Shown here: positions 11,226-22,333 of the stretch, one piece after another | How the letters are laid out: every line of letters starts with the position of its first letter | Position numbering within the stretch: position 1 is the stretch's first letter | Assembly (NCBI GenBank): GCA_963971575.1 | Contig: OZ020611.1 | Coordinates: 23,977,279 to 24,041,278 of the forward strand | Direction: 5' to 3' | Source of the DNA: Liopterus haemorrhoidalis | Lineage: Eukaryota > Arthropoda > Insecta > Coleoptera > Dytiscidae | Length of the DNA: 64,000 nucleotides | Program-made: the position numbers and the translations under genes | Notes under the pieces: generated by a model | Told to the model about the DNA's origin: nothing | The model's database searches: none | What the model saw: only the letters and a program-made list of their open reading frames with translations

Positions 11226-12630
11226 GATTAATGGAATTTATTAAATTGAACAAAATAAATAACTTTTGAAGGCTTGCGTTATTGTTATTGTATAAACAAT
11301 TGATATCGACGCCCACATATCGCGCCTTGAATATTTCTGTTCTTAGAAATGGTGCAAATACCACGTAAGGGCCCTTTTTAACTTTTTAAAAGATTTTACT
11401 TTAAACTTAGAAGTGTAGCATAAACAGAAACAATTTTACTAGCTGGACAGGAAGTAGAGAGAAGACAAATGACTATATTCAGGTAAGAACAGAACTAGAA
11501 AACAGTCGGTCAAAAAGCTCAGTTTCAAAGATCCCATTTCCAGTTCATTTTCAGCAGTGCAGTTCAGTGCAAGTTAAATAAAACAATTGAACACTTCAAC
11601 AGAACGAATGTCTGTAAAAGTGACTCTAAGCCAAACGCAAAATAAATGAAGTCACATTGAAAGAAATATATTACTCGTTACAATACTACACTGTTATCTT
11701 TAAAGGGCGAGTAAAATCAAACGTCTAACTTTAGGCAATAAAATCTTGATTTCTACACTCGAATACTTCGTTAACGAAACACTTTTCTTTCTAAACTGCT
11801 ATGAGTTTTAAACTGACGTAATAAAGGCGCGGATACGCAATTGAAAAGTTTTCTTGTTTTCTTCGCGAGATTTTTGTTTATTTTATCTACATTGTATTGT
11901 CACATATTGTTTTTATTATTTTATTTTCAGAATTCACATAGTTCTGAAAGTACTCAGAAGTTGACAAGGCAGTAGACAAAGGAATTGTTGAAGGTATTTC
12001 ATATTTTACAGATCTAACAGCATTTTATATACCAGGATTTTCCCAAAAGTAAAGACTGATGATAGAAATTCTTTCAATATTTGCCTCTAATCACACCATG
12101 GCATAACTTTGAAAATACCAATTTAAACTGAGTGAATCTTATTTTTGTTTTTTTTTTGCTCTGATAACTCCTAATTGTCTATTATACAAACACCAGGCCT
12201 CCGGCTAATATAGGCATCATTACAATCTGCACGAAGGTTTACAATAGTGTGGTTTGCCACATTGTTGGCTGGATGGACGTTAAAAAATCATATTTATAGA
12301 AATTAAATACTAACCATTTAGATATATTTACGTTAACCACTCGGTTAGCTACAGTAAAGCAAAGATAACTCTGATAAACACACTATTTGTGACATGGCAA
12401 TTTTCGGGTGTTTCCGATGTATTTTGATACGCTGAAAACAAATCTAAAAAGTGAATTTTTCTATCACCCATAGATTTTCTGTAACAGGCAAATGTATATT
12501 TTGCAATATGTAACATTTTCATATTGCGTCAATACACGACCTGTATCTGCGGTGACGGTACACAAGTGGTTAAGATCAGTTTATTCTTGCTTATCAGGTC
12601 TAAAATTATGCTTCAAAATAGATTGTGTAT
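11226..12630. other. no gene seen
   Basis: AT-rich sequence without open frames above chance length and without recognised repeats. A TTTTCAG acceptor-like site occurs near 11930 but nothing around it supports an exon. Confidence 0.45.
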
Positions 12631-12639
12631 AAAAGTAAA

Positions 12640-13346
12640 CTGCAGGTATCCAAATCTGTTGCATTTTCTATGTCGTGACTCGAGACTGGTTACTTTTTGA
12701 GTTCTAAGTAATTCCCTATACAGAAGGAGTGACCACTACAGGCACTAACTGTTGGACTAAAAAACGTTAGAAGTAAACCACTAGTCGATCCTAAAAACAT
12801 ATTTTCCCACCTTCACATATTAAATTGGGCTAAATGAAGAATTTCGTTAAGGTAATGGATCGAAACGGAAGAGGGTTTTTGTATCTAAAACAAAAATTTC
12901 CGAGAATTAGTGAAGCAAAAATTAAAGAGGGCATATTTGTGGGCTCGTAAATAAGAGGAATAATGACACATGATGCATTTGACTGTATACTAAATGAAGC
13001 TGAAATAAGAGTTTGGAGAGCTTTTATAACAGCAAATCTTCTTGGAAATGTGAGAGCTGAAAATTACAGAGATATAGTGAATAAATTACTTCATGCCTAC
13101 AAAGAAATGGGATATAGGATGTCTTTAAAAATTCACTTTCTGGGCTCTCATCTACATTTCTTCCCAGAAGATCTGGGTGCAGTAAGTGATGAACATTGGA
13201 AACGGTTCCACCAAGACATTTCCGCCATGCAAAAGCGATATCAGGGTAAATGGAGTCCAAATTTGCTTGCTGAGTACTGCTGGATATTAATAAGGTATGC
13301 CTCAGAAACAAAATATCGACGTAAAACATCAAAAACAACATTTTGA
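12640..13346 (+). pseudogene. relic of a repetitive arthropod gene family of unknown function
   Basis: Translated pieces in shifting frames give FLCRDSR, DPKNIF, KNFVKVMDRNGRGFLYL, KIKEGIFVG, then a 127-codon open frame at 12963-13346 with MSLKIHFLGSHL, AVSDEHWKRFHQDI, KRYQGKWSPNLLAEYCW and a terminal YRRKTSKTTF. I recognise this order from a protein family that occurs in many copies in arthropod and other animal genomes, usually annotated as uncharacterised. Its function is unknown to me, and its copy number suggests it is transposon-derived. In-frame stops (before KNFVKV and after IFVG) and at least one two-base shift show this copy is dead. The intact 3' part may only look like a gene. Confidence 0.6.
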
Positions 13347-13553
13347 GGTAAGTTAAAATTAATAATAATACGTCTATCGCTATATTTCGTTAGAAACCAA
13401 CAATAGCTCATAGTAAAAAAATGATGGATGATAGAAAAAATCTGATGTCATTTTCGGCTTTAAGGCAAAATTTTAAGTGGGATACACTATGTTTTGTACA
13501 TGTCACAAAAAATAAGTTCATTTTTGTTTACTAGTGTAATCAAAAGGTATATA

Positions 13554-14827
13554 CCAGGTCTAAAAGTATGAAAAGCGGATTTTTTTTTTTTAAATAAAAC
13601 ACATTAAACTCAAAAGAACAGTAAAAGTTTATTTATTCAAAGTATGCTCCAATAGAAGTTACACATTTTCCCCATCTTTCAGGCAATTTGTGAATACCTC
13701 GCCAGTAGAGCTCTTCCGCTTTCCCCGCAAATCATTCACCTAGCCATTCTTTCACATTTTTATATGAACAAAAGTGCGTGACCCATCGATGCGAACAAGT
13801 GGTAATCTGAAGGGACCAAGTCTGGTGAGTAAGCGGCATGGGGTAGCACTTCCCACTTGAGTGCCTCCAATGTATTGCAAACTGCTTTTGCCTTATGTGA
13901 TGGAGCGTTATCGTGAAGAAAGATTACCTTGTGCTGTCTTCTTCCGTATTCTGGTCGATTTATGAGCAGCGAATGGTTCAATACGATCAGTTGTTGTTGG
14001 TAGCGTTGGGTATTAACTGTTTCACCAGGTTTTAACAATTCATAATAGACCACACCCTTTTGGTCCCACCAAGTACAGAGCATTGTCTTTTTGCCAAAGC
14101 GATTCGGTCTTGCAGTTGATGTGGATGGCGAGCCAGGGTTCACCCATGGTTTTTTGCGTTTGGGATTTTCAAAATAAATCCATTTTTTATCGCCAGTAAT
14201 GATACGATGCAAAAAAGACTTTCTTTTGTATCGTGCAAGCAAAATTTCACAAGTGTTTTTGCGTTTTTCCATCTGCCTCTCATTCAATGCATGTGGAACC
14301 CATCTGCCGACTTTCTGGATCTTACCCATCTCTCGTAGGCGATTGGAAACAGCTTGTTGACTAACGCCTAACTGCTCTGTTAGTTGTTTTTGTGATTGAC
14401 TATCGTCTTCCTGTAGCAATGTTTACAATTTTGTATCTTCATATTTTTTTGGAGGTGTTCCATGTTCTTTGTCTGTAAGATCAAAGTCACCACTTTTGAA
14501 ACGCCGAAACCATCGTTCACACGTATCTTGCGATGGAGCATATTCACCATAAGCTTCTCGAAGCAGTCGGTATGATTCAGCAGCAGTTTTTTTCAAATGA
14601 AAACAAAACAGTAGTACTGTCCTCGAATGCTCTTTATTTGGCACAAAATTTGACATTTTTAACACAGTAAAACAAAACTATATGATTACTTCTCATATTA
14701 TAACCTATTCGCATTTGACACTTAATGATAACTTAACAAAACGCCATATGTGTTGAAACTTTGAACTATACACACTGTTTGCGCGGCAAGTTTGAAAAAA
14801 ATCCGCATTTCATACTTGTAGACCTGG
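13554..14827 (-). mobile_element. mariner element, mauritiana subfamily, copy 1
   Basis: A 1,274-bp element bounded by inverted repeats beginning CCAGGTCTAMAAGTATGAAA and flanked by TA at 13552-13553 and 14828-14829, the target duplication of Tc1/mariner elements. Length and ends resemble Mos1 (about 1.29 kb). The left end is slightly degraded (an extra T-run). The transposase lies on the minus strand and is broken. Confidence 0.92.
13633..14656 (-). pseudogene. mariner transposase, mauritiana subfamily, inactivated
   Basis: A Mos1-type DD34D transposase that would cut and paste the element. The start is at the MSNFVPNKEH methionine, as in the family; three upstream codons also begin with ATG. 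The HTH region (ERWFRRFKSGDFD, then SQQAVSNRLREMGK) is followed by the catalytic blocks ITGDKKWIYF (usual TGDEKW), FLHDNAPSH and YSPDLVPSDYHLF. Two lesions are visible: a Glu codon changed to TAA near residue 80 (about 14420), and a deletion of about 14 bases after MGHAL that shifts the frame near 13770. The C-terminal coding sequence (RWEKC region) is still present downstream in another frame, ending at the TAA at 13633. Confidence 0.9.
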
Positions 14828-14829
14828 TA

Positions 14830-15765
14830 AGTATAATTAGTGATTATATAAGTATAATCAGTGGTGTGTTGGAGTCGGCTCTCAAAGGTTCGCGCAAGTT
14901 GGCACGAGCCGGTTGCTAAATTTTATAAAATTAGGGAGCAAGCCGACAAATTCGCTATCAAAAATTAAATTACATTAAAGTATATTAAAACACAAGTTCT
15001 ACGAGGATTGATACCCCACGCTTCAAGGTTAGAAAATGAGTTGCGATTCTGACTGGATGTTTGTCGTTCAGAACAAATAATGCGGACTTGCGTCGTACTC
15101 TTAGCTATCTCGGACTTTTTACCAGTGTACGCATCTGGAATGAAATTCATACACAAAACAATTTTAAGTTGTCTCCAGTAGTTAGTGTCTCTGTCTTCAG
15201 GCTTTACTTTAATTTTGTAATTCAACCACTGTCTTTTACACAGCTTTTCGCAAAGATTGTAGTCGGTTCTGATAACAGAACAACTTATTTCGTTTTAGAA
15301 TTGGAACAAATAGTTGATTTGTACAAATAACACTCATTATATTAATGTCGCAAATGACTCTTTTACAACTTATGTGGTAATTTCTGTTGAGATTAGCCGG
15401 ATAATGATTTTCAATCTGATACGAAAGGTATTCCAGTAATTTTCCAAAACTTAGTTTTATACCTTAGGAATCCAATTTAGCTTAGGTTAATTTTAGTTCT
15501 CTCTAGTGTAATAATAATTAAAATACAGTTATTGATCAACATAACGTGTGTGTGTGGATCGGTGGACAATATTTACCTTTTTTATTTATTTATTTATTTT
15601 ATTTTTTTGTATTTTGTTCTATTTTTATTTTCTGTTCTTATATTTTGTATTCTCAGTATATATATATTTATTTGTAAATAATTTTGGCAATTTGCTGTAA
15701 ATAAATATTATAATAATAATAATAATAATAATTTAAAGTAACTCATAAATATGACAGGTGTTTTA
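14830..15765. other. no gene seen
   Basis: Open stretches of 86 and 89 codons overlap on opposite strands at 14965-15330 but show no motif or consistent composition. A (TAA)n microsatellite lies at about 15710-15733, and a (TTTA)n stretch near 15580-15600. Confidence 0.45.
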
Positions 15766-15769
15766 CTTT

Positions 15770-17100
15770 TATTTTTTTTTTGATTTTATAGGTGAAACCA
15801 AGAAATCCTTGTATCGTCACTCATGTGTCTGTCTGTCTGTCTGTCTGTCTGTACGGTAGAAAACGGCTGAACATAGAAAGTTGAAATTTTGCATACTTGT
15901 ACAACCTTTTGACCCACATATAGAAAAACTATAGAGTTCAAAAAAATACAGTGCAGAATAAATATAAACAAATATGTATTTAATGTAATAATAAATATAT
16001 TTTTTTAAATTTTGTTGGTACAACCTTTTGACCCACATATAGGAAAACTATAGAGAGTTCAAAAAAATACAGTGCATAATAAATATAAACAAATATGCAT
16101 TTAATGGAAAAATAAATATATTTTTTAAAATTTTTTTTGGTACAACCATTTTTTTTATTGGATTTTTGCCAAAAATGTGTCAATAAACTTTTGTCCAACC
16201 CTATCTCCCAAAGGGATTCATCTAAAAATATGAAAAAATCTCCGTAATGAACATTGATGAGAACCGGAATAGTTCAACAGGAATTTTTGATTAGATAAGT
16301 TTTTCGAAAAATGTCGATTTTTTTGTGTCGTTGATAAAAAAAATCAGCTGTGGCCACCACAGGACCGACCGCCATTGTAAAGTACTTATATAAAATACAT
16401 TCTAGCAGCAGAGAAATAAATTGACCTAATATTTTCTAACAAAGATATTATTTATCATGACCATGGAAACGTTACATATAAGTATGAAAAAATTGAGACT
16501 TGGAATTTTACAAAAATTATTCGAAATTTTTCGTTTTATCAAAAAATGTCTCAAATAAAAGTTATTAATTATTGCTTTTATAGCAACTTTTTTTCAATAA
16601 ATTTTTTCGAAATATTTTTCTGTTGTGAAATATTCACAAAAATATTAAAATCGACACGAGTAAACTCCCATTTTTAGTCAACCGATTTTTACCAAAAGTT
16701 GATCAACTCGTGCCATTGATGGCATAAGCCTAAATATGAAGTTTCATAAAAATCCTTTCAGCCGAATTTGCTCTGCACGTATACACAGACAGACGGACAG
16801 ACAGACAGACAGACAGACGGACTGACAGCCGGACAGACAGACCGACAGACATCATGCTAAAAATAGTCAAAACGTTATGTAGGGACATCAATTCGTGGAG
16901 ATCCATCGAAATCTCGAAATGTTAAAATCGGTATGATCACAATACCTCCCTTATATATGTGACGGTCGGTAAAAATATTTAAAAAAAATTTATTGTGTGG
17001 TATCAAAATAAATTCATAAGACGTAGATTAAGGAACGATATATAGTTTTTGAAATTCATTTATTTTAACACGAATTTAGCCCCAAACAGTCAAATTTTGC
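15770..17100 (+). repeat. family B dispersed repeat, interrupted by family A
   Basis: The copy opens with CATGTGTCTGTCTGTCTGTC (about 15824-15852) and 'gaacatagaaagttgaaatt'. A block of about 120 bases containing 'cttttgacccacatatag' is present twice in tandem (15904-16010 and 16021-16135). The body runs to 16350, is interrupted by family A, and resumes at about 16975 with 'tttattgtgtggtatcaaaa' to about 17100, matching the order at 45.4 kb. Confidence 0.7.
16351..16972 (+). repeat. family A dispersed repeat
   Basis: Starts CAGCTGTGGCCACC and ends GACGGTCGGTAAAAA. It aligns along its whole length with the reverse copy at 43.1-43.8 kb. A (GACA/GACG)n array lies at about 16786-16850. No coding capacity. 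The ends are not inverted repeats. It lies inside family B, so it is the younger of the two here. Confidence 0.8.
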
Positions 17101-17352
17101 AAAACATTAATTAATTGCATCGGTCTTATTCTGTCGAACTCCGCCGACAAAAATCCACCGACCTATCGGGTCATTCTATTCCAACGTCTAATCCAACATC
17201 GAGGAAATGTATCATTTAAAATGTTTTAATTATTCTGCATTACGCGCTGGGGTATCGTCGTGTTTCAACCACACTTCACCTGGAATATTTAGTGTATTTA
17301 ATGAAGATATTGCTCTATTTTCTAAAAAATCTAGATATTTTTGGGCAGTGAG

Positions 17353-18345
17353 TAGGGATGGGAAAAAAACATCGATGTATCGATAACATCGATGTCTCTC
17401 CTGAAAACATCGATGTTTTTACCATCGATGTTCAGGTGGCGATAGTATCGATAAAACATCGATGTCTGCTACCAATGTCGATGTTTTGAACTTTGAAATT
17501 CAGAAACTATCGCTAGAGGCGCTGAAATCTTAAAATTTTAATTTTTATTAAAATTAGTGCACAAAATATAAGCGCTATCTATTGTAATATAACAATACTA
17601 ATAGTATTAGTTCTTATTCTTCTTAGCAGTTAGTAGAATAAGAAAAAAATAAGAAGAATCTTCTAATTTTTGCAAATAATGACAACGACGAACGAAACCA
17701 ACACTTGTTGATCTTTGAGTTTTGTTGTCGAGCCATTTTTTGTATAAGTGAACGAGGTAAATAAAGTGAAATTTAATAGAAATAATCTTATTACAGAAAA
17801 ATAATTTGAAAAGTCAGATTATAAATATGTCATTTAAAAAAATATCGTTTGTCACATTTTATTTTGAATAGTGACATCTTAAATATTTTGTAAATATAAT
17901 ACTAACCTAAAATAATACAAACTGTAAAGCCCTTTTTACAATATAACCAAGTTTATAAAAGTCAGTAATACACTATAAAAATCACCAAAATAACCAGATT
18001 TAGTTTGTCCTTACAAAAGTGAACGGCTTATATAAGCTATTCCAAACGGTTATAAGCAGCGGCGGGACATTTAAATGTGTCTGTTACACAATATATTTAA
18101 AAATTTAATAAATGCTTTTTGTGTATTATATGTTACTTTTTTTTCGTATTATATGTTACTTATTTTGTATATTATCTTTATATTATTAAATAAAATCTAT
18201 ATAATATAAAAAAATAGTTTTTTTTTATATTTAATAAAACATCGATGTTTCCGATACATCGATGTTATCCCTTCGATGTTTTTTCAACATCGATGTTTCA
18301 GCGCCGATGTTAACATCGATGTTTTGCCTTCGATTTACAACCCTA
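17353..18345. mobile_element. hAT-like non-autonomous element with AACATCGATGTT arrays
   Basis: Ends read TAGGGATGGG on the left and, inverted, TAGGGTTGTA on the right. Flanks GCAGTGAG (17345-17352) and GGAGTGAG are a near-perfect 8-bp duplication, as made by hAT transposases. Within about 120 bases of both ends the palindrome ACATCGATGT is repeated many times. The interior is AT-rich with no transposase reading. Subterminal repeats of this kind are usual transposase binding sites in hAT elements; that role is inferred. Confidence 0.7.
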
Positions 18346-18359
18346 GGGAGTGAGGTTCT

Positions 18360-18611
18360 CGTTTATAAAAAAAAAAAGAACCAATGATATGCGTTCCTAC
18401 CAAACCTGCCAAAACGTTCTCTTTTTTGGCCATTGTGTTCTGGTAGTATTACATAAATGTAAATTTTCCCGACACTAATACCGGCAGTTTTGAGAATTAA
18501 CTTGTGAATATAAAACGTAGCCTCATCGGTAAAAAGAATAATATTTACATTATTTTCATTATTATTAATTCTTTGCATCATTATTTTGTAAAAATGATTT
18601 ATACATTTCAA
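18360..18611 (-). pseudogene. DUF4817-type transposase relic, catalytic segment
   Basis: The minus strand gives [14 protein letters not shown] followed, after a frame change, by RYW-like and TQWPKK-like text, matching the segment around the first catalytic Asp in the transposon at 19.8-21.2 kb ([13 protein letters not shown] ... RYW ... LNVWAG). Frameshifts break it. About 80 codons survive. It is probably the remains of a related, older transposon. Confidence 0.55.
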
Positions 18612-19770
18612 AACTTTTTTCTTTTAAACAAATGTAGTAACCAGTTGACAATTTCTGTTCTATTTTAAAATAAACGCATTTTACATTGCTGTCAATCAAC
18701 GGTTGTTATAGAAATGAAACCTCTATGTTCTATGATAAAATAAACTCACGGTATAACTATTTCTCACACTTTCAATTTGTTAAAAAATTTAAGAATGCCG
18801 CGCGTGCCTTGCTTTCTTAGCGCTTAATGTTCAGTAACTTGCATAATGTTCAAAGCTTGCACACAAGAGTGAATTGGCTATTTAAGTGTCCGGTGCAATA
18901 ATCGGACTAGACCGGATGATGACCGCATTTGAACTGCTCGTATCAACGTATGTCTATTGTTTGTTCTATTTGAAAATATTCACGCATGAGTCTTTGTATA
19001 TGCGTTGCTTCCTTTAGACAGGGAAAGTAGACTAAAACTGACAGATATTTCTTTCTTACTCTCCGAAAGAAATAAAACTTTGTATTTTGAAAAGATTTTT
19101 GATTGAACAATATGATTGTTTTGAAAGCAAGTATATTATCCCAGACTTTACAAACTACACTATGTCTAGACCAAAATTAAATATCGCGGCGTGTGCGAAG
19201 AGTAGTAGTAAACACATGCACACATCATAATTCTCGTCTATCATAATCTCGTTTTTAATAAAAATATCATATTATATTTCATTAAAATAATTGAATTCTC
19301 ATATTCATATATTCACTAATAATGCATTTTATCATAATATTTCTGACAGGCTGATATCATCGACTATTTTAAAATTATAAAATTAGAATATAATAACAAA
19401 TTTTATAATAAAATGTTTATCAGTCCCAATGTATGACAGTGACATTTAAATATGCAACAATAAAATTGAGCGAATATTTTGCAAGTATTTTAATACATTC
19501 ATAAATATTGAAATATGCTTTCAATTACATTATACTAAACTGAAATATTTATTATGAAAACATTGTATTTTACAGGTGGATAAATATATAATATTGTAGG
19601 AATGTGGAAATAGGTATACGTAATTGGCCTGATTTCATTGTACCGTTAATATGACTGCTTGCATTATATTCACACGGTCACCTTTAGGTTGTGCTTATAT
19701 TTCTTAAAATAACTATTAATACAGGCAAAGAAAGAAGTGTTGAAATTTTTTAAACAGTGAATATATTTAC
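18612..19770. other. no gene seen
   Basis: AT-rich sequence. I see neither open frames with motifs nor members of the repeat families named here. Confidence 0.4.
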
Positions 19771-19941
19771 TAACGCAACATGTACTATGTCATTACCATG
19801 GATACACTTTTTGACAGCAATATAAATCGTGTTCATTTTCATTTGCAACAGAGAAAAATCCATATTTACTAACAAAATCGAAATATTTTATTGAAAATAC
19901 AAATAAAAAATAATAATAATAAATAAATAACTAATAAAAAC

Positions 19942-20903
19942 TTATAATAAATGTTCAAAAGATTCTCCGTTCACTGGCATACAAAATGTTAATCGATCAT
20001 AAAAATGATTCAAAACATTCAGCAATTGCTCTTGAGGTATATTGTTGGATGCTTGAACAATTTTGTCTTGCAGTTCAGCAACATCCCTAAGTTCTCCATT
20101 ATATACTTTGGCCTTTAAATATCTCCAATAAAAAAAATCATTGGGTGCCAAATCCGGAGATCTCGCTGGCCAATTCATCGACCCTCCTCTTCCAATCCAA
20201 CTATTTGGGAAAGTACTATGTAAATATTCTTTAACTATTCTAGAATAATGGACTTGTGCGTTATACTTGTCCATTAATATTCAGGTTTCACAACGCAGGT
20301 AATATTTGGTTTTGCAAAAAGGTTAGATATTTTGCGGCATTAAGGTACCCGTCAATAAAAAAGGCCCTATAATAATGGTTCCTATTATCCCTGCCCAAAC
20401 ATTTAATTTTTGCGGCCTTTGAGTTCGGGAGGAATGAAACAAATGTAAATTTTATCGAATCCAGTACCTAAAATTTTGTTTGTACACTTCACCATTTAGA
20501 GTAAATGTGGCTTCGTCTGTAAATAAAATTCTTTGAAGCATTGTTGGGTCGGAATTAATTTTTTCAAACATTTAAAAACAAAAATCCATACGTACTGCTG
20601 CGTTCCTTTCTAACAATTCTTGATGATTTTGAAATTTGTATGATCGAAACTTTTTTTAAGAAATTAAAAACAGATCCAATACTGATACCAACGGTTTGTG
20701 CAATTGATCTTAAAATATTTTGATTGTTTTCTTCCACTTGTAATAATATTTCCAACTGCTTCTCTTCTGTAAGCAAGTGAGATGTTGTTCTTTTTTTATT
20801 ATGTTTTTACTTAAGACATCCTTCGCGATTAAATTTATTAACTATATAATTATTAAATTAAATATTAATTGTCCTGGCTAATTGCCAAAGTAGCAAAGGC
20901 CAT

Positions 20904-20944
<41 letters not shown>

Positions 20945-21196
20945 AAATATTAATTATAGTCTTGAAATTGTAGAAGGATTTGGTATTGGCCGATCTGGGT
21001 AAGTTGCACTAAATACAGCAGAAACTTCTCTTAAACTCATTCGGGAGTTATACCAAGTTACCATCATTATATTTTCTTCATCTGTATACATGTTGATATG
21101 TTTTACATCAGCAATGAGCAAAAGTATATACACTAATTGTCTATGTTGCAAATGAAAATGAACACGATTTATATTGCTGTCAAAAACTGGATCCAT
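19942..21196 (-). pseudogene. DUF4817-type transposase, inactivated
   Basis: Starting at 21196, the first 80 codons read MDPVFDSNINRVHFHL, then YTDEENIMMVTWYNSR and TYPDRPIPNPSTISRL, the DUF4817 helix-turn-helix segment. After the SINE insertion, LLTEEKQLEILLQV and IAQTVGISIGSV continue the second helix-turn-helix (20776-20660). The catalytic core follows: [16 protein letters not shown] (about 20540-20490), LNVWAGIIGTIIIGPFF (about 20400), and the C-terminal WPARSPDLAPNDFFYW in the open frame 20274-19942. Multiple frameshifts and stops separate these blocks, and the HDGA-type motif is degraded. The first codons lie inside the terminal repeat. Confidence 0.75.
20871..20940 (+). repeat. severely 5'-truncated SINE with 16-bp target duplication
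   Basis: About 40 bases matching the tail of the SINEs at 28.1 and 32.3 kb (GTCCTGGCTAATTGCCAAAG) are followed by a run of about 31 A. The insertion is flanked by identical 16-bp copies of AAATTAAATATTAATT (20855-20870 and 20940-20955). This is the signature of LINE-mediated, target-primed insertion. The identical duplications suggest it is young relative to its host transposon. Confidence 0.85.
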
Positions 21197-21224
21197 GGTA
21201 ATGATATAGTATATGATGCATTAA

Positions 21225-22330
21225 AAAATATATTGTCATATTAACATTAAATTCAAATTTTTTCATTTGGTTGAGTGACGTCATATAGTCGCTGCAACTC
21301 AGAACGAACGCGTGGTTCAACGTTTCTACTTGTCGTTCGTTCTGTTTAAATAATAATTATTTATTTGTGAATTTAGCCCAACATATTTGTTATAAATTTA
21401 ATTGAGAAATCATTTAAATTCATCTTTTTTTTGTAAATTATAATATAAATTTTTTCTTTAAATTTAAAATCAAGTTTTTTATAATTTATTTTTGGAATTA
21501 ATTTAGAGTGTAATTCATCGTATTCCCCGCCGCGCTTACTGCTATCAATTGTTGCAGTCAGCAACAATTATAATTATTTAATTTTCTTTTTGTACAAATT
21601 ATTTATAAGTTTTTTTTTCAACTATTTTTTTTTTTTTTTTGATAATAATTTATCTCTCTTTTTTCTCTCTTTTTATTATCATTCCTGGCAACGCTTTTGC
21701 ACAAAGAAGCTGACCTTATTTTTATTATATTAAATTCTCTTACAATTATATTTTTGACATTTTAAGTCAACCCTTGTGTGTCGTCCTGGACTCCTACCCT
21801 ACCTAGGCCAGAAGCGGGCGCCACAGAAGGGAAACAGAAATTATATAGGGAAGATGAAGACAAAAACTTATTTTGTAAAACAAGAGAACATTAAATCAAG
21901 TTTTAAGTTGCAAGTATCTTGTACAGTACCATTAACACAATATTACCTTTTAAAACTTTTATCAACTATTAACTATAGAGCACTATACAAGAGTTTTTGT
22001 AATAAATTATCCTGTTCAAACTAAGCTTTTAAGCAAACTAAAACTAACCTGCAGTAACCCGTTCAAAATATATAATACCTCTGTACCTTTGTTTCCGCGA
22101 GTAAAGTTTATTAAAAATTAACATGTTTTATAAATAGTAACATCCGCTTCAATAATTAATTATTTCCACTTTTACACGTTGTATTTCAGTTTATTTAAAA
22201 GCTTCATAATTAAATGTATGAAAACTGGTACGGTACTGTCCAACAAACGCGTAAATAAATCATATATTATTCATGAAACAACGTATACCGGACGTTTAAA
22301 AACTGTTTTGTTACATTAAAATTATAGTTA
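21225..22330. other. no gene seen
   Basis: AT-rich, with T-rich runs near 21600-21680. A short GC-richer patch at 21775-21840 (CCTACCTAGGCCAGAAGCGG) lies in an 82-codon open stretch that has no recognised motif. Confidence 0.4.
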
Positions 22331-22333
22331 AAC

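Larger units (their letters stand above)
19771..21223 (-). mobile_element. DUF4817-type DNA transposon with coding terminal repeats
   Basis: Inverted repeats of about 75-85 bp (19771-19854 and 21140-21223) differ at only a few positions and share GACAGCAATATAAATCGTGT and TTCATTTTCATTTGCAAC. Between them lies a decayed transposase on the minus strand and a small SINE-tail insertion. The element belongs to the IS630/Tc1-mariner-like group whose transposases start with the DUF4817 helix-turn-helix domain. Confidence 0.8.

Noticed and set aside
11032..11244. Open frame with a QTDRQTDRQTD tract
   Set aside because: The tract is a translated ACAG microsatellite within a dispersed repeat; similar artefacts occur at 15.8, 23.4 and 43.1 kb.
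13024..13341. 105-codon minus-strand frame
   Set aside because: Shadow of the conserved plus-strand frame at 12963-13346.
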